Below, one piece after another: positions 9,943 to 19,687 of a stretch of DNA of 64,000 nt. The stretch comes from Anaerolineae bacterium (GTDB lineage Bacteria; Chloroflexota; Anaerolineae; Promineifilales; Promineifilaceae): contig JAUIAP010000013.1 of the NCBI GenBank assembly GCA_030425205.1, positions 62,001-126,000 of the forward strand, read 5' to 3'. The stretch's first letter is position 1. Each line of letters starts with the position of its first letter. The notes under the pieces are model-generated. The model saw only the letters and a list, made by a program, of their open reading frames with translations, had not been told where the DNA came from and searched no databases. A program made the position numbers and the translations under genes.

Positions 9943-11739
9943 ATGAAACGCACTGTTTGGATGATGATGCTGTTCGTAGCAACCATAATGTTGCTCTCTG
10001 TTTTTGATGTTCAGGCGCAAGACGCGCCGCGCGCCCCAGAGTTGACAACGCCGCAACTGCTCGACGCCGCCTATGCGCGTGGGGAGATTTCGGCCGATGA
10101 ACGCATTCGCTATCTCGCCTATGCCCTCTATGAGCGCGATTCTCTGCCCGCCAAGTTTGACAGTCCGCATGGCTGGTATGGCACCTCTGTCCTGCGCGAG
10201 TTGCGCGACGCCCACGAAGATTCGTCCCTCTCACGCGCAACCGCTGGCGAACTCGACCGATTGTTTAACAGTCGTGCAGCCACCACCTGCGATGCAGAAG
10301 ATGCTGCCTTCGAGACGACCAGTACCCACTTCTACTACAACTACGACACCATAGAGGGTGGACTCTCGATTAACGATTACATCACCTCAATGGAGGGTGC
10401 CTTTGCCAAAATCGTCACCGAATATGGTTGGGCGCAACCCCCTCTCTGCACCGCCGAAGATGTCATTGAAGGCGGCTGTGACTTTGCCAATGAACTCGGC
10501 GATGACGGCGGACTCTTCCCTGTCTTGGTCGCCGCTATCGGCTCAACGACCTTTGGCTACGTCGCTGGCTATCAGGGTGCGGGCGACTATGCTGGTGTCG
10601 TCGGTGACAACCCAAATACCGCCGCCGTCGAGACAGTTGCTAAAGCATCCTGCATGGTCCTCAATGCGGACTTTAGTCAATTCCCTGAAAACACACCGCT
10701 CGAAAATCTCGACGCGACGACCAGCCATGAATATGTCCACGCCGTCCAAAACGGTTACGGTGATCCGGGAGTAGACGACGCCGAAGAGGATATTCTTTGG
10801 TATGAGTCTGTCGCCGCCTATTTTGAAGATGAGATGAACGATGCCGCCAACACGGCCAACCTCTACCTCTGGCCAGAGACAACAAACTGTCTCGGTGATT
10901 GGCCGAAAGGCGGGGACCCGTTTGGCATCAGCGAATACTCTAACTTCATCTTTTTCCGCCACCTCGCGGAGAATACGGGGGGTGCAAACGTCGCAGATGG
11001 GGGTGAAAACACGATTCAACAACTGTGGGTCAATATCGGTGCGGGTCAATCTGGCTTAGTCGCGCTGAATAATGCCTTGCAAGCCGCCACTCCAGCGACG
11101 ACGCTCGATGATGCATTCCACAACTACAGCATCGCCGTCAAGAGCAGCAAGAGTTGTGGCGGTGGCTACGATGCGCCATACTGCTTTGAAGAGGGAGCAA
11201 CCTATGTCGCATCTAACGGAGATCTGCCCCCCGCGCAAGGAACGATTTCAACATCCCCTGACAGCTATGCGGGTAGCGTCAGTGACCATTACGCCATCAA
11301 CTACGTCGCGCTGCCTGATTCTGGACAGTACACCGTCAGCTTAGACAACACCGCGGGTTCGGGGATTGGTGTATTGCGGGCGAGTGTCGTGTGTGATACG
11401 GGGGCTGGGTATGACGTAACACCACTTTCGGCCGATGTCAGCGCCGGCCAATCTGCCTCTGCTAGTATCGACGCGGCCAGTTGCAGCGCGGGTGTCACGC
11501 TCGTCATCAGCAACATCGGCACCACGCCCGGCGTTGAGCCACCCGCCGACGCCTGCACTGAGGCGAGTCGTGCCACCACGTCCTACAATGTCTCCGTCGC
11601 CAACACCACAACCAACGTCGCGTTAGGTGATGTGGCGACCAATGTGCAGACAGGTCACTGGGGCTGGATTCTTGTTCTGGGCGGTCTGCTGCTCATTTCG
11701 ACCGTCTGGTTATTCCCATTTGAAGCACAGAAAAAGTAA
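9943..11739 (+). CDS. secreted HExxH zinc metalloprotease, membrane-anchored at its C-terminus
   Basis: Start ATG 9943 (MKRTVWMMMLF) has AAAAGGA 6-12 nt upstream; an earlier in-frame ATG at 9892 lies before this site and is unlikely. A 598-residue protein with a signal peptide ending near VQAQ. The zinc motif HEYVH is at residues 262-266 (His and His as ligands, Glu as base), and WYESVAAYFEDEMND about 30 residues later offers an acidic third ligand, as in gluzincins. It resembles the MXAN_6640-type putative metalloproteases. The C-terminal half is beta-rich and ends with a hydrophobic segment (WGWILVLGGLLLISTVWLF) and a basic KK tail. Unlike its neighbours it has no Pro-Thr-Ala motif before the segment. 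Confidence 0.8.
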   Translation: MKRTVWMMMLFVATIMLLSVFDVQAQDAPRAPELTTPQLLDAAYARGEISADERIRYLAYALYERDSLPAKFDSPHGWYGTSVLRELRDAHEDSSLSRATAGELDRLFNSRAATTCDAEDAAFETTSTHFYYNYDTIEGGLSINDYITSMEGAFAKIVTEYGWAQPPLCTAEDVIEGGCDFANELGDDGGLFPVLVAAIGSTTFGYVAGYQGAGDYAGVVGDNPNTAAVETVAKASCMVLNADFSQFPENTPLENLDATTSHEYVHAVQNGYGDPGVDDAEEDILWYESVAAYFEDEMNDAANTANLYLWPETTNCLGDWPKGGDPFGISEYSNFIFFRHLAENTGGANVADGGENTIQQLWVNIGAGQSGLVALNNALQAATPATTLDDAFHNYSIAVKSSKSCGGGYDAPYCFEEGATYVASNGDLPPAQGTISTSPDSYAGSVSDHYAINYVALPDSGQYTVSLDNTAGSGIGVLRASVVCDTGAGYDVTPLSADVSAGQSASASIDAASCSAGVTLVISNIGTTPGVEPPADACTEASRATTSYNVSVANTTTNVALGDVATNVQTGHWGWILVLGGLLLISTVWLFPFEAQKK

Positions 11740-11768
11740 GTTGACACGCTAGCAACATTTGCATTATC

Positions 11769-11810
11769 TGCCGACGTATCGAGCTATCCACACGGCTTGA
11801 TACGTCGGCA
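11769..11810. terminator. bidirectional terminator hairpin between convergent genes
   Basis: The arms TGCCGACGTATC (11769-11780) and GATACGTCGGCA (11799-11810) pair perfectly over 12 bp with an 18-nt loop. It sits between the converging metalloprotease (+) and esterase (-) genes. Confidence 0.6.
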
Positions 11811-11851
11811 TTTCGATCATTATGCATTGTTGCGAGCAACTCATCTATCTG

Positions 11852-14800
11852 CTATTTCTTGCCTTGGATCATCTCTGACGGCACCGCTCGTTTCGAACAA
11901 ATAGAGATCGAGGTGCTGGCAAGCCCCATAAGCGCAAACAGAAGAAGCCAACGATGTCCCATCATGGTTGCACGCGTGCTGACGAGTCCGATTTGCGTCG
12001 GTACTTGCAAGCGATTGATCTCTCTCCATGCGTCGACCGCAGGCTGATCGATCTGTTGGTCTATGGCGAGCTGTGCCCAGCGTGAGGCGAGCGTCTGCTT
12101 GAGTTCAGGCGTGGCAACGTCGTTGAGTTGATCATAGACGGCGGTGGCCGATTGGATGATTTCGGCCGAAACCGTCCCCTCACGCATGACCAAGATCGCC
12201 GTCTGCATGTACAGATCGAGAATCGCGTCGCGCAGTTCGGGTTGTGACATCAACAGTGCGTCCAGCTCTTGCCGCTCGGCTGGAGCGAGGTCATCGAAGA
12301 AGGTCGGTGGGGTAAAGGGCGTGAAGGTGTTTGCGCTACTGCGCCCTTGCGTCGGCGCACAACCGCCGCCCGTGCTGTTGAACCAGTCCATCCATCCATG
12401 CGCCCATGAAAACTCGTCCCATTCAGAGCCAAACGGGATCGCGTCACCACCCTGTAACGGATTGCCAGCGGGAGCGCGCTCGGTGAGCCATATCGTGCTG
12501 AGGTTGATCCCAACGCTCATCGACGCGCATTCGTAATCATTCCCCGTCAATACGTTGAGCCATGTGGCGAGCAGTGAGCGCAGCAGCGTCAACCGCTGGT
12601 CAGCATAGGTGTCGGTGGCGAGTAATTGCGTGGCTTCAGCGGCCGAAAGTGCAATACACGACTGTGTCCACCAAATTTCGTACATATCACAGAGGCCGTT
12701 GTCATTGTAATCCCCAATCAAGATGCCTTGCGCATCGCGCGTACCGTCGCGGTCAAAGTCGATCAGACGCAGCTGATCGGTCACGCCCGCCGCTGCCCAT
12801 GCCGCACTGCTCAGGACACCTGCGCCGTTGTCCCGCTCGATGGCAATCGAGGCAGTGGCGATGATCGGCGCGCCATTCCCGTTATCGCCCGTCACAGTCA
12901 TTTGATGAACGGCAGGTGTCTCACTATAGACGTTGTAGTGACACGTCCAGCTTTGGCCCGGCCATAGTTGTGGTAGCCACCACCAGCAATCATTTTCATA
13001 AAAGGCGGGATTGGGTGCAATTTCGCCAACGGCCGTGTCAAAATACCCCGTGACTTGGATCGGCGTTTGCCAGGTTGATGCAGAGCTGGTGTTGGTGACG
13101 ATGACGGTGTATTCGATAAATGCGCCTGTGTTTGGCAGCGCTGTTTTGCTCGCGGTGATGCTGGCGGCCAGTGTCGTCACGCTCGGGTCAAATGGCTCGA
13201 TATGCGGACAAGTGATCAGTTGCCAAATGTTGCTGTCGGGCAGTTGCCATGCGACTGATAGATGGCTGAGGTCAACTTCTTCTTTGTAGCGAGCTTCAAC
13301 ATAGTAACGCTGCCCCGCATTGAGCATGATTTCGGCCGATTCCATGCCCACAGCCACCGTATTGGACAACCATGCACGAGGCGAGGTGGACGCGGTCACA
13401 GCGGCAATTTGCACGCTGTTTTCGGCCGATCCGTCGCTACTAAGCCATAGTTGAGCGGCATCATCGGCCGATAAGCGGAATTGATACATCCCTGTCGTTG
13501 GTGCAATCAGATAGCCGCGCATCCGTGCGCCAAAGTGATCGCCACGGTTGTTTGGCAATTCAAACGTCGAGACAGTTCTTTGAGAGCTGGGGTTCGTCGG
13601 ATAATCTGGACTGTTTTGCAGCGCGGCCACTGTATTGCCCATTACGTTGTCCCACTGCTCTAGGAGCAATCCGCCCCCAGTGTCACACGCTGGCTGTGCG
13701 ATCGAGACCGTTTTCACACGACTGCTCGATAGGCCATCGTTATCTTCAACCGTCAGCCGCACAGTGTAGTCGCCGGGTGAGTGATAGGTGTGCGTCTCGC
13801 TTGCCCCTGTAGCCGTGTTGTAATCGCCAAAATCCCACGCATAGCTGGCGATAAAGCCATCCACATCGGCCGAAAGCGTCCCATCAAAGGTGACGGCAGC
13901 GGGAAGCGTCGTGCCAGATTGCGTGATCGAAAAGTCAGCGGACGGTCCAAACGTGCCGTTTTCATCCAAGATGCACAGGAAGTTTTGCGTTATCAGTTCG
14001 AAGTCGCGGCTGTACGGCATTTGCCAGCCGAGAGCGAGATGGTCGCCGGCCGTCCCTTCTTTGTAAAGTGCTTCGACATAGTAACGCTCCCCTGCCACAA
14101 GCGAGATTGGGTCTGACCATTGCGGACTATCCCAGGGTGCGGTCGACGTTTCCCATAAGCGCGGTGGTGAATAGTAATCGACGCGCACGATCTCTTGCGC
14201 GTTTTCGGCCGATTGATCGCTGCTCAACAGCACGCGGCTCTGATCGTCGCTTGCCACCCAAAAACGATAGTCGCCCGAAATTGGCGCAACGAGGTAGCCG
14301 CGCACCCGTCCGCCATAGTTGTCGGCAACGTCGGAGGGGATTTCAAAGTCGGCGATCAGATTGACGCTCGTGGGCGCGTTCGGATAGCTCGCGCTACTTT
14401 GTAAGTCGGCAACGGTCACTCCTGAAATGTTGTCAAAACGCTCGTATGTAAGGCCATGCGTCTCGCAGCTTGGTAGCGTGTTGTGCAGGCCAAAGACGGT
14501 CTGTTGTGTACGATGTTGATAGCCGTCGTTATCCGTTACGGTTAATTCGATTTGGTAACTTCCCGATTCAGTAAAGGTGAATGAGGGATTGACGCCCGTG
14601 GCCCGCTCAACCCCGTTGATCGTCCAGCGAAAGTCGGTGATTGTGCCGTCCCAATCGGCCGAATTTGAAGCATCCAACTGCACGCTGAATGGCACAACGC
14701 CACTCGTTGCCGACGCGGTAAAACGGGCGTCGGGCGCACCGTATGCGTCGTAAATCTCCGCTTCAAAGGCGAGCATCCCATGACCCGTGCCGTTGGTGAT

Positions 14801-16174
14801 ATCGTCGTTGGTGTTGGTCGGCTCTTGCCAACTGTCGCCAAAGTAGCGCAGGGTGGCTGTCTCGGTCACGGTGCGGCTCAGTTGCAGCGTGATTTTATCC
14901 GTTTGACTCGCTGTGATGCTGGTGACAAAGGTGAAGAGATCGGCCGAAACGCTAAAGCGATAGAGCGCAGATGGTTCGACGATCAGCGTTTCGTTGCCAA
15001 CATCGCGTAGCTTGAGCGTGACCTGTGAACGCTCCGCATTGCTAAAGTAAGCGCGTTCAAGGTCTGGCGCAGCCACCTCTTGTGTCGGTCCGTTATAAAA
15101 ATCCCGCGCCAAAAGACGATAGGCGCGCTCGCCAAGCGTTTGGTAGCCGTTCTCCCATTCATAGTGGCAATCGGAGCGATGGGCATCGACTGCGCTCGTC
15201 GAAATCACGCTGATGTCTGGATAGGTTTGCGGCAGGAGACGCTGTCGGTCGCGCAGGGTGAGCGTGTCGTTAAAACAGGCATCCGCCAGCTGAAAGACGT
15301 AGAGCTGTTCGACACTGCCATAATTTTCTTGCCAGTCGTTGTAGAGCGCATCAAAGCCAGCGAGATGGGTCTCGTAATCGCCCAGATCGGACTCACCCTG
15401 ATACCACAAAATGCCGCGAATGGCGTTCTGCACTCCCGCCTGCTGTACGCGATAGAGCAGACGGCCGTAATTGGTGTCTAGGTCATCGTGATTGTTATCG
15501 TTGCGCTGAAAGTAACCGATCGCCTCGCCACCAAGACCGCCATTGAGCATAGCGACGGGAATTTGCTGCTCTTGAACAAGCAGATTCGCCGTGCGGAGCG
15601 CCCACTGACCGATGGTGCCAAGCCCGTTTGCGCCATCACCATCCGCGATGTACCACTCGTCATAATCATCGACGAACTCGCCCACGATGGTCGCGCTGCC
15701 GTAGCTGCGCACAAAGGGATTTTGCTCCGTCGGGTTGGCGAACCCTTCGTATGCGGCGGCGACGGCGTTGGATTGTCCCTGAATTAAAAAGACATCGCCC
15801 GCCACCACATCTTCGGCGCGAGCAATTTCCGTTGTGCTGTTGTCGACTATTTCGTAGAGGATGAAGTCATAGTTGGCGAGTTCGGCCGAAATCGTCGGAG
15901 AAAAGGCAAACGTCCCCCCGTCGTCGTCAATGAGAACAGCGTCCAACGCACCAGCCCGCCACACTTCCAGCCGCACGCCGCTTGCCCCGCCCACCGTGCC
16001 GGCAATGGGGACTTCAACCGTGTTCGTCGCAACATCACGCGGATAAAGTTGGCGTGATTGCGGAAAGCTGCTGACCGTCACCGCATTCGCAGCGTTTGCT
16101 ACCGTTTGCGATACGAATACAAGAAAACCAAACAGGGCAATGATGCTAGCTGCCGCACTTATATTTTTTTTCAT
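11852..16174 (-). CDS. surface sialate-O-acetylesterase-like protein with PKD and PA14 domains
   Basis: A 1440-residue exported protein with a signal peptide ending near ANAAN. Residues about 110-400 form an SGNH/sialate O-acetylesterase-like domain: the nucleophile block is GQSN, a second block is GILWYQGESD, and a candidate catalytic Asp-His lies in DAHRSDCHYEWENG. Then come PKD 1 (about 490-580), PA14 1 (about 585-735), PKD 2 (about 745-830) and PA14 2 (about 835-985), modules that bind glycans or space domains. From about residue 998 to the end is the Trp/Cys-rich module shared with three other proteins here. The tail has VPTQIGL, a hydrophobic stretch and basic residues, but about 14 polar residues follow. 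AAGGG stands upstream of the ATG. It probably removes acetyl groups from glycans outside the cell (inference). Confidence 0.85.
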   Translation of the reverse strand: MKKNISAAASIIALFGFLVFVSQTVANAANAVTVSSFPQSRQLYPRDVATNTVEVPIAGTVGGASGVRLEVWRAGALDAVLIDDDGGTFAFSPTISAELANYDFILYEIVDNSTTEIARAEDVVAGDVFLIQGQSNAVAAAYEGFANPTEQNPFVRSYGSATIVGEFVDDYDEWYIADGDGANGLGTIGQWALRTANLLVQEQQIPVAMLNGGLGGEAIGYFQRNDNNHDDLDTNYGRLLYRVQQAGVQNAIRGILWYQGESDLGDYETHLAGFDALYNDWQENYGSVEQLYVFQLADACFNDTLTLRDRQRLLPQTYPDISVISTSAVDAHRSDCHYEWENGYQTLGERAYRLLARDFYNGPTQEVAAPDLERAYFSNAERSQVTLKLRDVGNETLIVEPSALYRFSVSADLFTFVTSITASQTDKITLQLSRTVTETATLRYFGDSWQEPTNTNDDITNGTGHGMLAFEAEIYDAYGAPDARFTASATSGVVPFSVQLDASNSADWDGTITDFRWTINGVERATGVNPSFTFTESGSYQIELTVTDNDGYQHRTQQTVFGLHNTLPSCETHGLTYERFDNISGVTVADLQSSASYPNAPTSVNLIADFEIPSDVADNYGGRVRGYLVAPISGDYRFWVASDDQSRVLLSSDQSAENAQEIVRVDYYSPPRLWETSTAPWDSPQWSDPISLVAGERYYVEALYKEGTAGDHLALGWQMPYSRDFELITQNFLCILDENGTFGPSADFSITQSGTTLPAAVTFDGTLSADVDGFIASYAWDFGDYNTATGASETHTYHSPGDYTVRLTVEDNDGLSSSRVKTVSIAQPACDTGGGLLLEQWDNVMGNTVAALQNSPDYPTNPSSQRTVSTFELPNNRGDHFGARMRGYLIAPTTGMYQFRLSADDAAQLWLSSDGSAENSVQIAAVTASTSPRAWLSNTVAVGMESAEIMLNAGQRYYVEARYKEEVDLSHLSVAWQLPDSNIWQLITCPHIEPFDPSVTTLAASITASKTALPNTGAFIEYTVIVTNTSSASTWQTPIQVTGYFDTAVGEIAPNPAFYENDCWWWLPQLWPGQSWTCHYNVYSETPAVHQMTVTGDNGNGAPIIATASIAIERDNGAGVLSSAAWAAAGVTDQLRLIDFDRDGTRDAQGILIGDYNDNGLCDMYEIWWTQSCIALSAAEATQLLATDTYADQRLTLLRSLLATWLNVLTGNDYECASMSVGINLSTIWLTERAPAGNPLQGGDAIPFGSEWDEFSWAHGWMDWFNSTGGGCAPTQGRSSANTFTPFTPPTFFDDLAPAERQELDALLMSQPELRDAILDLYMQTAILVMREGTVSAEIIQSATAVYDQLNDVATPELKQTLASRWAQLAIDQQIDQPAVDAWREINRLQVPTQIGLVSTRATMMGHRWLLLFALMGLASTSISICSKRAVPSEMIQGKK

Positions 16175-16324
16175 CTGTTGTGACCCTTTACCAAACCTTG
16201 CGCATTACGTATACAGTACTTCAAATACAAGCGATGCTAGCAGCCATCTTGAAGCTGGGGATGTTCCCGCAAGTATTGTAAACCTTGCGCATTCCGACTT
16301 GACCGAGAATGCGCGACTTTTTAC
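16175..16324. other. intergenic region with a 13-bp direct repeat and a weak hairpin
   Basis: AACCTTGCGCATT occurs at 16194-16206 and again at 16281-16293, 87 bp apart, upstream of the minus-strand esterase gene. A short hairpin (GCGCATTC 16287-16294 with GAATGCGC 16307-16314) overlaps the second copy and lies just after the stop of the minus-strand gene at 16325. It may act as terminator or operator; I cannot tell which. Confidence 0.4.
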
Positions 16325-18820
16325 TTAAAATTTCGTGCGTAAATAAACCGCACTTTGCACCGCCAGCAGAATTGCGACGATGATAAACGGTTCCGTGTTT
16401 TGCTTACTGAGATTGATCTCAATTAGCTGTGTGGCGGTTGGAGCAAGCGGCTGCCACAGTGCCTGCCAGACGACATCGGCCGCTTGATTTTCGGCCGATT
16501 TCAACCCAGATCGCCACCATAAATCAGAAAGTTCCGTCGCTAATGGCTCCGATGCGTGTGCCATGAGTGCATCGTAAACCGCTTCGACCTGCGCGATGTG
16601 CGCTGCCGCAAGCGGCTCCTTTAACATCACGGCGCGCACGGTCATGCGGGTCAACTGATTAAGCTGTTGTCGCAATGCACCGTCGTTATAAAGAATCGCC
16701 TTGAGTTCCTGTTGAGATTCGGCCGAAAATGCGTCCACAAGCGGCTGTGGTGTAAAGAATGGGTACGTTGAGCGTGCGACTGCGCAGCTATCACCACCGT
16801 TGTACCATGCGAGCCAATCGGCCGACCATGAGAATGATTCCCATGTGCTGGAACTGGTCGGCACAGCCGTACCCCCAGCGAGCGGGTTGCCGTTGGGGGC
16901 ATGGTCGTGCAGCCACAGATTGGCGAGGTGGATGGCGATGTCGATTCCCGCACAGCGATAATCATTTTCGCTCTGAATGTTGAGCCACGCAGCCGTCAAT
17001 TGGCGCGTCAAATTAATGCGCTCGTCACTGTGCGGCGTGGAGGTTGCCAGCAACAGCCCAATTTCAGATTGCGTCAGCGCGATACAGCTTGCGCTCCACC
17101 ATATTTCATAGCTGTCACAGACCCCATTGCGGTTGAAATCACCGATCAACACCCCATTTGTATCAGCCGTACCGTCTGCATCTGTGTCGATCAGCATGTA
17201 GTAATCGGCACGATTGGGGTCTGCCCGCCACGCATCGAGCGATTGCACCCGAGCGCGGTCAATGACGGAAAACCCCATCGTCGCGCTGTCGAACAAGCTA
17301 TGCCCCGCATCCGTTGTGGCCGCGACCGAGAGTGATGAGAACAGTGTTTCTTCAGGTATGCCACCGGGCAAATCGGCGTTGAATTGGCACTCCCAACTTT
17401 GCCCCGGCCATAACTCCGGCAGCCACCAAAAGCAGGTCTGCTCATAAAATGTTGGGTTGGGCGCAAGTTCACCGACGATTGAATCGACGTATTGGGTTAC
17501 TTGGATGGGGGTTTGCCACGTGTTGGCCGCGCTGTTGTTGGTGACACGCACCGTCAGTTCGCGTGTGGCTCCGCTGGGGGGCAGCGTGTCGTGGCTGGCT
17601 AACAGCTCAACGTCGATGGCGAGTGCCGTGCCGACGACGACAGATTGGCTAATCGTGGCGACCGCCCCATCGTTGTCTGTGACGGTGAGCGTCACCCGAT
17701 AGCTGCCCGCCTCGTCGTACAAATGGGACACGCTTTGTCCGCTGCCCGTCGTGCCATCTCCAAACGACCATGCGTAGCTGACAATCGTGCCATCACTGTC
17801 ACTGCTGTTGGCTGCATCGAAATTGACGCGCAGCTGATCGCTGGGGGTGCTGATAAAATCGGCCGATGGTGCCGCATTGTCCGACAGGTCGATCACAAAG
17901 CGCGGCCCTGCCGAGTGCCAGAGGTCTTGCCCTTCTGCGGCCGAATGCCACATCCGCCCCTTGTAGGTCAAGATAATGTCGTTGCCGAGCAGCGACTCCC
18001 CGTTATTGCCGGGATAGGTCAGATTCGCACCGTACATCCAGCCTCGATCTTCGGCCGATCGATAGACGCGCCCAAACAGAAAGTTGTCGTCCGTTTGATC
18101 CGCGACGCTGATGTTGTTGCCGGGCAGCGACCAATCGGCCGAACCCGGCTCGATGCGAACCGTCAGCCCCGTCGTTGTGTCGCGCACCTCCCATTGATGG
18201 TTGAGTGCGGCGGTTGCAGATGCGTCAAATTCGCTGGTGAACCGTTGCCATGCACCGTCTTGCAACGCAAAAATGCCGTCATCGGCAGATCCGTCTAAAT
18301 CGAAATCCATCCGCCAATAGGGATAGTGGACGTGATCGGTGTTGCATTGCAGCCCTTTCGAGAAGATGTGTGCGTCGAGAATGCCGTCCTCAGAGAGATA
18401 CCAAACCTGATAGATAATGTAGTCGCCGATCTTGTCTTGGATGCCCAGTTCCAGCCACGCCGTGCCATTTTGCACAAAGGTGCGGGTTACAACCTCCGCG
18501 TTATTGTGCCAACTGACGGGCAGCAACGTGCCACCGAGTCGGTCGGCGTAGGGCCCGCATTCGTCATTGTCGTAGAAGACGAGCATGACGGGCAGACTGG
18601 CTTTGTTCAAGATGCGATGTCCCTGAAACGAAACATCCGAGAGCGTCAACCCTTCATACGAGTCGGGAACCGACCAGTCGAGCGACCAGCCCGACCAGTC
18701 GAGCGTTCCCGCATGGGCGGCACTGTGCGCATGTGCCTGCGAAGGGGTCAACCAAAAATGAAGAATGATCATCAATACGACCAATAATGCGCACTGCGTG
18801 CGGCGGGGGTAACGAATCAT
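16325..18820 (-). CDS. surface protein with a copper-amine-oxidase-like domain, PKD and shared C-terminal module
   Basis: An 831-residue exported protein (signal peptide to about AHAH). The N-terminal 300 residues resemble the catalytic beta-sandwich of copper amine oxidases. IGDY-IIYQVWYLSEDG places Tyr134 where the topaquinone precursor stands in a N-Y-D/E motif (here D-Y-I), and H163-V-H165 followed by YPYWRMDFDLDG resembles the HxH copper site and next strand. The Tyr-to-His spacing (29) is shorter than the 50-60 I expect, so activity is doubtful. A PKD domain (about 305-395) and the shared Trp/Cys-rich module (about 398-790) follow, then APTATQL, a hydrophobic stretch and RTKF. The ATG follows the upstream gene's stop by 5 bp with GAGGGG inside that gene, so the two are translationally coupled. 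Confidence 0.7.
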   Translation of the reverse strand: MIRYPRRTQCALLVVLMIILHFWLTPSQAHAHSAAHAGTLDWSGWSLDWSVPDSYEGLTLSDVSFQGHRILNKASLPVMLVFYDNDECGPYADRLGGTLLPVSWHNNAEVVTRTFVQNGTAWLELGIQDKIGDYIIYQVWYLSEDGILDAHIFSKGLQCNTDHVHYPYWRMDFDLDGSADDGIFALQDGAWQRFTSEFDASATAALNHQWEVRDTTTGLTVRIEPGSADWSLPGNNISVADQTDDNFLFGRVYRSAEDRGWMYGANLTYPGNNGESLLGNDIILTYKGRMWHSAAEGQDLWHSAGPRFVIDLSDNAAPSADFISTPSDQLRVNFDAANSSDSDGTIVSYAWSFGDGTTGSGQSVSHLYDEAGSYRVTLTVTDNDGAVATISQSVVVGTALAIDVELLASHDTLPPSGATRELTVRVTNNSAANTWQTPIQVTQYVDSIVGELAPNPTFYEQTCFWWLPELWPGQSWECQFNADLPGGIPEETLFSSLSVAATTDAGHSLFDSATMGFSVIDRARVQSLDAWRADPNRADYYMLIDTDADGTADTNGVLIGDFNRNGVCDSYEIWWSASCIALTQSEIGLLLATSTPHSDERINLTRQLTAAWLNIQSENDYRCAGIDIAIHLANLWLHDHAPNGNPLAGGTAVPTSSSTWESFSWSADWLAWYNGGDSCAVARSTYPFFTPQPLVDAFSAESQQELKAILYNDGALRQQLNQLTRMTVRAVMLKEPLAAAHIAQVEAVYDALMAHASEPLATELSDLWWRSGLKSAENQAADVVWQALWQPLAPTATQLIEINLSKQNTEPFIIVAILLAVQSAVYLRTKF

Positions 18821-18825
18821 GCTGA

Positions 18826-19542
18826 TTACCCCTCAGTGATGTTGATAATCTGCATCTGCGAAAGATCAACATAGGCTGTCCATAATGGAACCAGATCGAC
18901 GTGTTCGTGAAAGGTCACATAGGCGACGCGCGTTGGAAAGTAGGGTGTCTGCCCATCAGGCGGCAGGGCGAGAATCGCAAACCCAACGAGATCGGCGTGC
19001 TGCTGTGCGAGCCCCTCACGTGCCACTTCAATCGCCGCAGCGACCTCGACTGTCAGCAACGGTGGCTGATATTGGTCGGCCGCCAGCACCGTTGTGGTGA
19101 TAATCGTCTCCGCATGATGCTGAACCAACAGCGTGGTGTCATGTGTGTAAGAGTAGAAGGTGGAAAGGGTGTGGGAACTATCGGCCGAATCTTTATCCTG
19201 CAATGTCTGGCTGCCAACCCTGACGAACTGTTCGCCTAAGGGCAGTTGTGCCAAGTCGGGCATGGGGACAGTAAAACTGCGCCGTTGTTCTGACGCCAGC
19301 GCGGTCACTTGTTCGATATTTGCGGGCTGTGGGGGGAAGGTGAGATCGGCCGAAAAACGCGGATCATGATGATCAAAATGAGGATGCGACCCATCTAGCT
19401 CATGCGCCTCGACTTGCGCCGCCAGTGCGAATGAATGGGGCGTTGCCAAGTTACTTGCGGTCGCCCACATCTCATGCACATACAATACAAATAGACAGAT
19501 CAAACTAACAGACAGTAACCAATACGCAGGACGCGGCATCAC
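18826..19542 (-). CDS. exported or membrane-anchored protein, possible partner domain of the amine-oxidase-like protein
   Basis: A 238-residue protein starting at GTG 19542 or ATG 19539, with an uncleaved or signal-type hydrophobic segment at residues 8-26. The middle is rich in His and Asp (HPHFDHHD). The C-terminal third (VEVAAAIEVARE...RVAYVTFHEHVDLVPLWTAYVDLS) resembles the small alpha/beta N-terminal domains that precede the catalytic domain in copper amine oxidases; this is a weak similarity from memory. It is directly upstream of the 831-aa gene with a 5-bp gap. Together they may be a split version of one enzyme, or a binding partner with its surface protein. No function is assigned. 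Confidence 0.6.
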   Translation of the reverse strand: MMPRPAYWLLSVSLICLFVLYVHEMWATASNLATPHSFALAAQVEAHELDGSHPHFDHHDPRFSADLTFPPQPANIEQVTALASEQRRSFTVPMPDLAQLPLGEQFVRVGSQTLQDKDSADSSHTLSTFYSYTHDTTLLVQHHAETIITTTVLAADQYQPPLLTVEVAAAIEVAREGLAQQHADLVGFAILALPPDGQTPYFPTRVAYVTFHEHVDLVPLWTAYVDLSQMQIINITEG

Positions 19543-19687
19543 TTTTGACTCCCGTGAATAAATTGAAGATTTCGACGCGGGAATGTTAGCGTGCCGCTCT
19601 TAAACTATTCTGCAAAATCGCTAAAAGATTCTAAAAGGGTGCGCGGCGAGAGCTTGCTGTTGTCCTAATGACCCAACGCGCTGCGGC

